A stretch of DNA of 64,000 nt from contig DATKZH010000341.1 of the NCBI GenBank assembly GCA_035528065.1, positions 1 to 64,000 of the forward strand, in the 5' to 3' direction. Source of the DNA: DATKZH01 sp035528065. GTDB lineage: Bacteria; Planctomycetota; Planctomycetia; Pirellulales; Thermoguttaceae. The translations under genes and the position numbers were made by a program. Numbering within the stretch: position 1 is the first letter of the stretch; each line of letters begins with the position of its first letter. The notes beneath the pieces are model-generated. The model was given only the letters and a program-made list of their open reading frames with translations, was not told the origin of the DNA and did no database searches. This document shows, in pieces, positions 17,765-25,066 of the stretch.

Positions 17765-17812
17765 GTACCGAGTACTCGGTACTCAGTACTCAGCAGTCAG
17801 CAGTCAGTATTG
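17765..17812. repeat. Palindromic spacer between exbB and exbD
   Basis: GTACCGAGTACTCGGTAC (17765-17782) is a perfect 18-bp palindrome. It is followed by short direct repeats ACTCAGTACTCAGCAGTCAG up to about 17812. It sits in the 124-bp gap of the exbB-exbD operon. It could be an mRNA-processing or attenuation element, or simply a dispersed repeat. Confidence 0.75.
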
Positions 17813-17878
17813 AGACGGATGAACGAATTGCCGGATCGGAACGCACAAAAGGCGCAAAACACGGAATGGGTCTGAGCC

Positions 17879-18298
17879 ATGCCGCTGAAGACACATCTCG
17901 ACGAGCAACCCACCCTGAACCTTACGCCGATGATCGACATCGTCTTCTTGTTGATCATCTTCTTCATGGTGGGCACGAAGTTCTCCGAGTTGGAGCGGAA
18001 GATCGGCCTCCGCGTGCCGGAGGTCACCAACGCCGAGGCGCTCACCGCCGCGCCCGAGCCCAGGGTGGTCAACGTCTACCGAGACGGCCGGATCACCCTC
18101 GACCGCATGCCCGTCACGCTTGAGGACCTCAGCGAGAAGCTGGCCGCCGCGCGAAGCCAGTACAGCGAGCTGGGCGTGCTGGTTCGCGGCGACGCCGAGG
18201 GGCGGTTCCAGGGAGTCGCCGAAGTGCTCAATGCGTGCAAACAGGCCGACGTGAGGGAGCTGGGAATCTCGGTCCGACCGCCGGACCCGGAAAGGTAA
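17879..18298 (+). CDS. exbD: ExbD/TolR-family biopolymer transport protein
   Basis: A 139-aa ExbD/TolR protein with one N-terminal TM helix carrying the essential protonatable Asp (PMIDIVFLLIIFFMVG, Asp20) and a periplasmic domain of about 100 residues with the usual sequence (VNVYRDGRITLD, LGVLVRGDAEGRF). The length is normal for the family. Its stop is followed after 3 nt by the ATG of the TonB-like/toroid gene, which implies translational coupling and a shared function. It would work with ExbB as the stator and proton path. Confidence 0.93.
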   Translation: MPLKTHLDEQPTLNLTPMIDIVFLLIIFFMVGTKFSELERKIGLRVPEVTNAEALTAAPEPRVVNVYRDGRITLDRMPVTLEDLSEKLAAARSQYSELGVLVRGDAEGRFQGVAEVLNACKQADVRELGISVRPPDPER

Positions 18299-18301
18299 TC
18301 C

Positions 18302-20449
18302 ATGGAGAGGTTTCGGTTCGATCGCCTGCTCGAGCTTGTCACCACCGTCGATTTGGTGGTGGGCTTGCTGTGGTTCGGTCTGGCCTGCCTTACCGTCGCG
18401 CTTCTGGTGTTGACGCGGACCCGCTGGGGCCAGTCGCGCCCGCTCAGGAAGTGCCTGGTCCTCTCGTTCCTGGCCCACATGCTCCTGGCCGGCTACGCCA
18501 CCACCGTCAACATCGTGGCCTCCGGCCCGCTCCACGCCAAGGAGCCCGTCGTCCGGGTCTCCATCACCGAGCAGGAGATCGAGGACCGATTCGCCGCGCA
18601 GGATCCCACCACCACGCCGCCGCAACCGTGGGAATCGTTCGCCCACGAGTCGGTGGTCCAGCCCGAACCGGCCGATCTCGCCCGGGCCGAACCGGTCGAG
18701 TTGCCCGAACCGCAGCGCCAGCCTCGCCCGGAGCGCACGGGCTTGTCGGAAGCCCCCTCCCTGGAGGACTTGACGCTGGCCGAAGCGGCGCCGCCGGAAC
18801 CCGAGACGGTGCCCACCGACACCCCGATGGACGAGACGACTTCGTCCGGCAAGGCGGCCGAGCCGATCCATGCGCCCTCCGCCCAGCGTCGCGAGGGCGC
18901 TCGCACGCAGATGCCCAACCGCCCCCAGCAAGAGCGACGCCCCGCCCACGCCGACACGCCCCAACTGCGCCCGGAAGAGAGCATCCGAACCGGGCTGCCA
19001 TCGCCGTTGCTCGAGCAACCGCTGCCCATGCCCCGGCTGGCCCACGTCGAGCCAACGCCTAACCCTGAACAATCGCTCCCAGGCGTCCGGGACTCGCTGA
19101 CTCGCGGCTCGCAAGGCAAGCCGGCCGAGTGGTCCGACCCGCAAACGCCGCAGCCAGGCACCCAAGCCGACGCGGCGCCGACCCTTGGCACGGGTCCCAC
19201 GGCCGCCGACTCCGAAGATTTGAAACCGCCGTCCCTCGCTGTGCGGGGCCAAGCCGGCCCGTCGGGCTCCAGCCGCCTCGATTCCATCGATGGCAGCACA
19301 CCGACGCTGGGCCCTCCCGTGCTTCCCCTCAGCCGTCGCCGCTCGGTGGAGAATCAACTGCCGGCCATCTACCGGCTCCGTGTGGCACCGGATCGCTCCA
19401 GGCTCGCCCAAGCCCGCGGGGCTACCCCCCAGACCGAGGAGGCCGTCAAGGCGGCTCTGGCCTGGTTGGCCAAGACCCAGGCAACGGACGGACATTGGGA
19501 CGCACGCACGCACAGCGCAGGACGTGAGTTGCTCGTCGCCGGGCGAGACCGTCAGGGTGCGGGGAGCCAAGCCGACACCGGGCTGACGGGCCTGGCCCTG
19601 CTGGCCTTTCTCGCATCCGGGCACACCCACCAGGACGGCCTCTACCAGGACAATGTCCGCCGCGGGCTGGAATACCTGATCCGCGTGCAACGAGCCGACG
19701 GAAACCTCGGCGGAAAGGCAACCACGTACGCCTACATGTACTGCCACGCCATGGCTGCCTGCGCGATGAGCGAAGCCTACGGGATGACGGGAGATCCGGG
19801 CCTGAGGCGACCGGTCGAGCGGGCGGTCGGCTACACACTCACCGCCCAGGACCCCACTGGAGGCGGGTGGCGATACAACCCTGGTGATCCCGGTGACACC
19901 AGCCAGCTCGGATGGCAGTTGATGGCGCTGAGAAGCGCCGAGCTGGCCGGAATCCCCATCCCGGCAGAGGCCCGACAAGGGGCGCTGAAGTACCTGGACG
20001 AGGCCTCTTCCGGGCAATACGGGGGGTTGGCTGGCTACCGGCCTGTTGAAGCCCCCAGCCGGGCCATGACCGCCGAGGCCCTCGTCTGCCGTACGTTCCT
20101 GGGAATGACCCCCGCCAATCCGGCCGCCAAGGAGGCGGCAGACTACCTGATGGGCGAGCTGCCGGGCGACGGGCCCAAGAACCTCTATTACTGGTATTAT
20201 GGCACCCTTGGGATGTACTACCTTCAGGGTACGCACTGGCATCGGTGGAACGCCGCCCTCGGGCGAACGCTGACCGCCAATCAACGCAAATCGGGCCCGC
20301 AAGCCGGCAGTTGGGATCCCGACACGGTCTGGGGCGGCTATGGCGGTCGCGTCTACAGCACCGCGATTGCGACCCTCTGTCTGGAGGTCTACTACCGATT
20401 CCTGCCGCTCTACCTCGAGGCATCCGCCCCCCGCCGTCCGATCCGCTAG
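18302..20449 (+). CDS. TonB-like anchor fused to prenyltransferase/squalene-oxidase-type toroid
   Basis: A 715-aa protein of unusual layout. There are two TM helices, at about 17-38 and 50-72. The second contains LSFLAHMLLAGY with Ser55 and His59, the same S-x3-H spacing as Ser16/His20 in the TonB helix that contacts ExbB/ExbD. A long Pro/Glu/Gln-rich linker follows (about 80-340, e.g. PEPADLARAEPVELPEPQRQ). The C-terminal ~330 residues carry alpha/alpha-toroid repeats of the squalene-cyclase/prenyltransferase class (AALAWLAKTQATDGHWD, LEYLIRVQRADGNLGG, GGGWRYNPGDPGDTSQLGWQ, WGGYGGRVYSTAIATL). No DxDD motif was seen, so catalysis is doubtful; binding is more likely. It is coupled to exbD. My inference is an energy transducer whose effector domain is a toroid. 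Planctomycete proteins with such repeats are known, but the role is not. Confidence 0.8.
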   Translation: MERFRFDRLLELVTTVDLVVGLLWFGLACLTVALLVLTRTRWGQSRPLRKCLVLSFLAHMLLAGYATTVNIVASGPLHAKEPVVRVSITEQEIEDRFAAQDPTTTPPQPWESFAHESVVQPEPADLARAEPVELPEPQRQPRPERTGLSEAPSLEDLTLAEAAPPEPETVPTDTPMDETTSSGKAAEPIHAPSAQRREGARTQMPNRPQQERRPAHADTPQLRPEESIRTGLPSPLLEQPLPMPRLAHVEPTPNPEQSLPGVRDSLTRGSQGKPAEWSDPQTPQPGTQADAAPTLGTGPTAADSEDLKPPSLAVRGQAGPSGSSRLDSIDGSTPTLGPPVLPLSRRRSVENQLPAIYRLRVAPDRSRLAQARGATPQTEEAVKAALAWLAKTQATDGHWDARTHSAGRELLVAGRDRQGAGSQADTGLTGLALLAFLASGHTHQDGLYQDNVRRGLEYLIRVQRADGNLGGKATTYAYMYCHAMAACAMSEAYGMTGDPGLRRPVERAVGYTLTAQDPTGGGWRYNPGDPGDTSQLGWQLMALRSAELAGIPIPAEARQGALKYLDEASSGQYGGLAGYRPVEAPSRAMTAEALVCRTFLGMTPANPAAKEAADYLMGELPGDGPKNLYYWYYGTLGMYYLQGTHWHRWNAALGRTLTANQRKSGPQAGSWDPDTVWGGYGGRVYSTAIATLCLEVYYRFLPLYLEASAPRRPIR

Positions 20450-20824
20450 GGCACTTGGCTTCGCACATTCGCTGCAAATGAGTCAAGTTTGTGGGGTTCA
20501 GGGGCGGGGTTCAGGACTTGGAGTTCCACGTATACACGTAAATCCTGAACCCTGAACCCTGACCACTGACCTCTCGCCTCGGTCTGAGGCCCCGCCCCGC
20601 TAGTCTTCAGGGCTCCCCCGATCGGGCACCCTGGGACTACCGCCCGGTTGGGAACCGTTTGACACACCGGTCCGGCCCAGTAGAATTGATGGGTGAAGAG
20701 TTTCCCGCCTTGAAGTACGCGCCAAAGCAGATGGGGCCGAGGCGAGGCCGGGGCAATCGCCAGCGGGCACAGTGAGCCCCGGCCGGTAAGCCCATCCCGT
20801 TCTCAATCCCACGAGGGTATGACA
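20450..20824. other. Intergenic region upstream of tatA
   Basis: A 375-bp gap without a recognisable gene. It contains the hairpin GGTTCAGGA (20508-20516) with TCCTGAACC (20543-20551), enclosing CGTATACACG, followed by a CTGAACC direct repeat. The promoter of the TatA-like genes probably lies in its last 150 bp. Confidence 0.55.
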
Positions 20825-21028
20825 ATGTTTGCCCCACTTGCTGTCATGTTCGGAATGCCCGGGCCGCTTGAGATGTTGATCGTCGCGGCCATCATCCTCC
20901 TATTGTTCGGCAATCGCCTCCCCAGCGTGATGCGGTCCCTCGGCCGCGGCGTGGTGGAGTTCAAGAAGGGGATTCAAGGGATCGAGGACGACGTCGAAAA
21001 GGCTGGCAGCGCCAAGAAGGAAGAATAG
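20825..21028 (+). CDS. tatA: TatA/TatE-like protein translocase subunit
   Basis: A 67-aa twin-arginine translocase A-type protein: a short N-terminus, TM helix (LEMLIVAAIILLLFGNRLP), the conserved FG hinge and an amphipathic helix (RGVVEFKKGIQGIEDD). It would form the pore-type oligomer of the Tat pathway with a TatC encoded elsewhere; no tatC lies in this window. ATG 20825 is preferred over ATG 20819 because GAGGG at 20813-20817 sits at good spacing before it. A second TatA paralogue follows 180 bp downstream. Confidence 0.9.
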   Translation: MFAPLAVMFGMPGPLEMLIVAAIILLLFGNRLPSVMRSLGRGVVEFKKGIQGIEDDVEKAGSAKKEE

Positions 21029-21208
21029 CCTGACGGCCAAGCACGCATCGACGCTCGCGGGCCCCCGTTCGATCGGCTGCTTCGGAAGCGCGGTTTGACG
21101 GAGACGGACAGGTTGGCTCGCCGCTCGGTTCAGCGATCCGAGTCCAAGCTGGGCGATACGCACTGCGCCGGTCGTTGCGCGGCAAGATACTCCTGAGAGG
21201 TAAACCTG

Positions 21209-21595
21209 ATGGACGTTCTGTTCGGTTTCTTTTCGCCCGGCCCGATGGAGATGGTGATCATCCTCCTGATTGCCGTGCTGTTGTTCGGAAAGCGGCTCCC
21301 GGAGGTGGGGCGTTCGCTGGGAAAAGGGATCATCGAGTTCAAGAAGGGCGTTCGTGGGCTCGAAGACGATCTCGACTCCGCATCCTCCTCTTCCAGCACG
21401 CCCCCCGGTCACGAGGACGTCGACGACCACGACGAAGCGACGGCCCCCAAGTTCGAGCCCCCCACGGCCGAGCCCAAGGCGGAATCGGCCGACCAGCCGG
21501 GGGGCGAGACCACGGATCAACCCGAGGCAGGATCGGCTGACGAGTCCCAACTCGCGTCGGCCGAGGAACCCAAGGCCGAGGCGGGCCAAGCCTGA
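21209..21595 (+). CDS. TatA/E-like protein with acidic C-terminal extension
   Basis: A 128-aa TatA-family paralogue: helix MEMVIILLIAVLLFGKRLPE, FG hinge and amphipathic helix (KGIIEFKKGVRGLEDDL). These are followed by about 70 residues of disordered Asp/Glu/Ala/Pro-rich tail (PKAESADQPGGETTDQPE). The extension could mark a TatB-like or specialised TatA role, which is inference. GAGAGG lies before ATG 21209. Several Tat substrates are encoded nearby (starts at 6994, 47849 and 54937), so Tat export matters to this organism. Confidence 0.87.
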   Translation: MDVLFGFFSPGPMEMVIILLIAVLLFGKRLPEVGRSLGKGIIEFKKGVRGLEDDLDSASSSSSTPPGHEDVDDHDEATAPKFEPPTAEPKAESADQPGGETTDQPEAGSADESQLASAEEPKAEAGQA

Positions 21596-21652
21596 ACGGC
21601 CCACCAGCCCATCCCGGTCGCAACGGCGAACCGGACAGATAAGCCCAAACGG

Positions 21653-21726
21653 GGGCGGCTAGCTCAGTCGGTTAGAGCGCTATCCTCACACGGTAGAAGT
21701 CGCTGGTTCGAGTCCAGTGCCGCCCA
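21653..21726 (+). tRNA. tRNA-Val (anticodon CAC)
   Basis: A cloverleaf is readable. The acceptor is GGGCGGC/GCCGCCC with discriminator A. The D-stem is GCTC/GAGC. The anticodon stem is CTATC/GGTAG, with loop CTCACAC placing anticodon CAC at positions 34-36. The T arm is GCTGG-TTCGAGT-CCAGT with one G-U pair. CCA is not encoded. It decodes GUG. No integrase or att-like repeat is seen beside it. Confidence 0.95.
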
Positions 21727-21749
21727 CATAAACCCCTGTATAGGTTCGT

Positions 21750-21783
21750 AAGCCCCCGCATTCTTCGGGAATCGCGGGGGCTT
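21750..21783 (+). terminator. Hairpin terminator after tRNA-Val
   Basis: AAGCCCCCGC pairs with GCGGGGGCTT around an ATTC-TTCG-GGAAT upper stem. It lies about 24 bp after the tRNA end and is followed by the T-rich GTTGCTTCTTG. Orientation and position fit termination of the tRNA transcript. Confidence 0.7.
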
Positions 21784-21906
21784 GTTGCTTCTTGCACGAA
21801 GCCGCTCGGCAGTCGGTGGAAACTGGCGTACGCGGGTGATCGCGGCTATGATGCGGACGGAAGATATCGGACACGTGAGGGGACGTTCGATGGCAAGAGG
21901 GGAACG

Positions 21907-24819
21907 ATGATGCTGCGATGCGAGACTCATTTTGACGGCAAGGCGGCCAATGGGCCGTGCTGGTTGGCCTGGCTGATTGCCTTGTTGAGCCTGACTCCTA
22001 TCGCCGCGTTGGCCCAGCCGGTGCCCGACCGCGACACGCTGCTGTTGGCCCAATTCGATCGGTCGGTGGATGCCGACTACGCGATCGGCTCGGCGACGGC
22101 CGACACGCGGGTCACCACCACCGGCTCGCAGGGCGGCCGATTCGGCGGCGGCGTCGACCTGGCGGCACGCGAGGGGATCTCGTTCGTCGCCGGCGACGGC
22201 AACTTCCATCCCCCGGAAGGCACGATCGAGTTTTGGGTCAAGTCGCACTGGCCGGGCAATGACCCCGAGACGCACCGCTTCGTCTCTTGCCGAATGGGAG
22301 AGAGAGAGTACGTCAACATCAACTGCCTGGGGGGCGGGCGCCTGGGCATCGCGGTCGCCGCGGGGGAAGGCGACGATTGGACGTGGCGCCGGGCCGACGC
22401 CCTCATCGCCGACTGGAAGCCCGACACGTGGCACCACGTGGCCTTTGCCTGGGGACGCAGCGAGCTGCACGTGTACGTGGACGGAGAGGAAGGTCCGCGG
22501 GCGGCCACCGACGCCCGGATGCCTAGTGAAGCTCCTGAAGTGATCAGTCTGACCGGGGCCGACGCGGTGATCGACGCGTTTCGGATCTCGAAGCGGAGGT
22601 TCACCGTCGAGGACGCCCGGGCCTCGATCGAACAGGCGCTGCATACGCCGTATCGGCACGCGAGCGACCTGGGCTGGACGCCGGCCGACGCGGCGATGCT
22701 CGACGAGCGGAGGCTGTTGGGCGACGTCGCCGTCCCGCTCATCCTCGAAAGTGCGCGATACTCGAAGGGGATCGCGTGTCTCTGCGGCACGGAAATCTCG
22801 ACCCGCCTGGAAGAGCCTTTCGAGACGTTCGAGGCCACGGTGGGCGTTTGCCCCCTGTCGCCGCCGGGCACGTCATGCTCGTTTGAAGTGTTGGGCGACG
22901 GCAAGCGGCTCTTTGAGTCCGGGCCGCGAACGGTTGAGCAATCGCCGCTCCCCGTCCGTGTCGAGATCGCGGGCGTCAAGCAGCTCACGCTTGCGACGCG
23001 GCGCGGGCCCGCGCAAGCGGCGGGGCGGCCCGGCCACGGCATTTGGGCCGGTGCCGTCCTGCGACGGAGCACGGAGGGGGAAGTGCTCCAGGCCGCCAGG
23101 CAGCTCAAGCCGGCAGAGATCGACATGTATCGCCGGCAAGAGGCCGCGGACGACTACTCCTTCCCGCTCGACACGCAGTCGCCACTGGTGGTGGCCGGCA
23201 AGTGCTGGGAAGACGAGATCGATCCGGCCCGGCCGCCGGCGCCCGAGAGCGTCGGCCGGCCTCTCGAAGCGTTTGCTACGCCCGGCGAGTACGAGCCGGT
23301 CAACTTCGTAGTCTACGCCGCCAAGGATCTGGATGACCTTGCCGTGGAGGTGACCGACTTGCACACGGGCGATTCGGTGCTTCCGAAGGGCCGGATCGAC
23401 GTGCGCCTTGTCCTTCGCCGCCTGATGCGCGACCTGTACACGCTCCCGCCGGAGCGATCCACGGTCGTATCCCGATTCATCCTGCCGTACCAGCAGCTCG
23501 ACGTCCTCGCCGGCACGCTCCGCGAGTATCACCTGATCGTTCATGTACCGGACGAGGCGAAGCCGGGCAAGTACACGGGCTCGGTGCGATTGACGCCGGC
23601 CGGCGAAGACACGCTCGAGCTTCCGTTTGTGTTCGAGGTCCTGCCGTTCCGGCTGCGCCCGCTCAAGGAGCGGGGATACGGAGTCTACTATCGGTTCCCT
23701 GCCATGGAGGATGACTGGTCGCAAATCGACGTCGAGCTGGCCGACGTCCGCGCCCATGGGGGGAACATGCTCAAAAGCGACCTGGGCGTGGAGTACGAGG
23801 CGGCGGACGGAGACGTCAAGCCGTCGTACGCGCCGCTCGAGCGCGGGCTGGCCGTGCTCAGGAAGCACGGGTTTCACGGCCCCTTCCCGGTGAGCACCGG
23901 CTGCGAGCACGCGGCGCGGCTCCTCGGCTACAACCCGGTGGAGGACGACGCCGACCCGGCGGCCAGGGAGCGGTTCTTCCAGGTCGTCCAAGGGGCGATG
24001 GAAGGACTCGTCAAGCTCTCGGAAAAGTACCCCGAGTTCGAGTTCCTGCCCACGCACATGGACGAGGTCTTCGGCCGCGAAAGGCTTCCGCGGTACATCC
24101 GGTTGACCGAGGCGGTGCGCCAGGTGCCGTCGCTGCGGGTGTACATCACCCTGCACAACGATCCCAAGCGCGACGTGGCCGAAATGATGCGCCGGTGCGA
24201 TCCGTACGTCGACGTGCGGTGCTACAACGGGCACTGCATGGACTCGTGGATCCGCGCGGGCAACACGTTCGAGGATCTTCGCCGCCAGCTCGATGAGGCG
24301 GGCGACGAAGCCTGGCTCTACCACAACATCCGCGGGGCGTTCTTCCCGGCGGAGTGGACGCGCCTGGTCAACGGCTACTACATGTGGACCAGCCCGCTCA
24401 AGGTGCACGTGCCCTGGATGTACTATTCGTTCAAGGGCAGCCCGTTCGATGCCACCGACGGCCCCCGGCTCCGCGGCGGCGACTTTGCATACGCCGTGCC
24501 GCACCCGGACGACCCGACCCAAATGGTCCCCACGCGGCACTGGGAGGGCTTCCGCGAGGGCATTGACGACATGCGGTACCTGACGACGCTGGAAGCCGTG
24601 GTCGCCGAGCACGAGGGGGCGCGCGAGGCCGCATCGGCCCGCAAGTGGCTGGAAGGTCTCCGCCGCGGGGTCACGCCGGGGCACGCCGACCTGGAGCCGA
24701 TCGAGGAGGAGAGCCCGCTTCTGGTCTGGCTCGCCGGAAAGCTGGACGGGGCCGACTACCGGCGCATCCGTCGCCAGGCGGCGGAGCACATCGTGCGGCT
24801 CGAGGGACTGCCGCGGTAG
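21907..24819 (+). CDS. Exported LamG / DUF4091-like glycan-active protein
   Basis: A 970-aa exported protein (Sec signal, hydrophobic residues about 17-35, cleavage near ALAQP). Residues about 40-215 form a LamG/concanavalin-like carbohydrate-binding jelly roll (GTIEFWVKSHWPG, WHHVAFAWGRSELHVYVDG). Residues about 235-370 resemble an NPCBM-type sugar-binding beta-sandwich. From about 400 on, the sequence has the look of DUF4091-type glycoside-hydrolase-like proteins, including conserved-looking acidic stretches (LPTHMDEVFGRERLP) and HWEGFREGIDDMRYL near the end. It may act on plant or algal glycans together with the sulfatases downstream. Two tandem ATGs (21907, 21910) are possible; spacing from AGAGGGGA favours the second. 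Confidence 0.72.
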   Translation: MMLRCETHFDGKAANGPCWLAWLIALLSLTPIAALAQPVPDRDTLLLAQFDRSVDADYAIGSATADTRVTTTGSQGGRFGGGVDLAAREGISFVAGDGNFHPPEGTIEFWVKSHWPGNDPETHRFVSCRMGEREYVNINCLGGGRLGIAVAAGEGDDWTWRRADALIADWKPDTWHHVAFAWGRSELHVYVDGEEGPRAATDARMPSEAPEVISLTGADAVIDAFRISKRRFTVEDARASIEQALHTPYRHASDLGWTPADAAMLDERRLLGDVAVPLILESARYSKGIACLCGTEISTRLEEPFETFEATVGVCPLSPPGTSCSFEVLGDGKRLFESGPRTVEQSPLPVRVEIAGVKQLTLATRRGPAQAAGRPGHGIWAGAVLRRSTEGEVLQAARQLKPAEIDMYRRQEAADDYSFPLDTQSPLVVAGKCWEDEIDPARPPAPESVGRPLEAFATPGEYEPVNFVVYAAKDLDDLAVEVTDLHTGDSVLPKGRIDVRLVLRRLMRDLYTLPPERSTVVSRFILPYQQLDVLAGTLREYHLIVHVPDEAKPGKYTGSVRLTPAGEDTLELPFVFEVLPFRLRPLKERGYGVYYRFPAMEDDWSQIDVELADVRAHGGNMLKSDLGVEYEAADGDVKPSYAPLERGLAVLRKHGFHGPFPVSTGCEHAARLLGYNPVEDDADPAARERFFQVVQGAMEGLVKLSEKYPEFEFLPTHMDEVFGRERLPRYIRLTEAVRQVPSLRVYITLHNDPKRDVAEMMRRCDPYVDVRCYNGHCMDSWIRAGNTFEDLRRQLDEAGDEAWLYHNIRGAFFPAEWTRLVNGYYMWTSPLKVHVPWMYYSFKGSPFDATDGPRLRGGDFAYAVPHPDDPTQMVPTRHWEGFREGIDDMRYLTTLEAVVAEHEGAREAASARKWLEGLRRGVTPGHADLEPIEEESPLLVWLAGKLDGADYRRIRRQAAEHIVRLEGLPR

Positions 24820-24884
24820 ACGCCGTCGTCGCCGGGACAGTAGACTCGTAGAGTGATCGTAACGTTTCACGGCGTTCGATGAAG

Positions 24885-25006
24885 GTAGCAGGCACACGCC
24901 GTGTGCCGTCCGCGGACGTCGTGTTCAGGTCAGACCAACGACGCGTCCAAGCGACTCTGCGGCGTATTGGTCGCCGCGCGGACGGCACACGGCGTGTGCC
25001 TGCTAC
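24885..25006. mobile_element. MITE-like element, copy 2 (variant)
   Basis: The arms 24885-24914 and 24977-25006 are perfect 30-bp inverted repeats sharing the core GTAGCAGGCACACGCCGTGT with copies 1 and 3. The spacer is 62 bp, in place of the few bases seen in the others, and the outer CGGCCGAA ends are missing. It lies 61 bp upstream of the first sulfatase start. Confidence 0.8.
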
Positions 25007-25066
25007 AGCGGTCGAAAGAGGGCAACGCGCATGGGGGCAAAACGGATCAACAACGGAGGTCTACCG

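Noticed and set aside
18302..20449. Squalene-hopene cyclase or other active terpene cyclase
   Set aside because: The repeats resemble the toroid, but no DxDD-type catalytic motif was seen and the domain is too short for a full cyclase, so an enzymatic call was not made.
21640..21800. tRNA-Val as an attachment site for an integrated element
   Set aside because: No integrase, no direct repeat of the tRNA 3' end and no phage or island genes are visible on either side.
22873..24897. 674-aa open frame on the minus strand opposite the LamG/DUF4091-like gene
   Set aside because: The composition is that of an antisense shadow (Arg/His/Val/Leu-rich without motifs); the sense frame has a signal peptide and recognisable domains.
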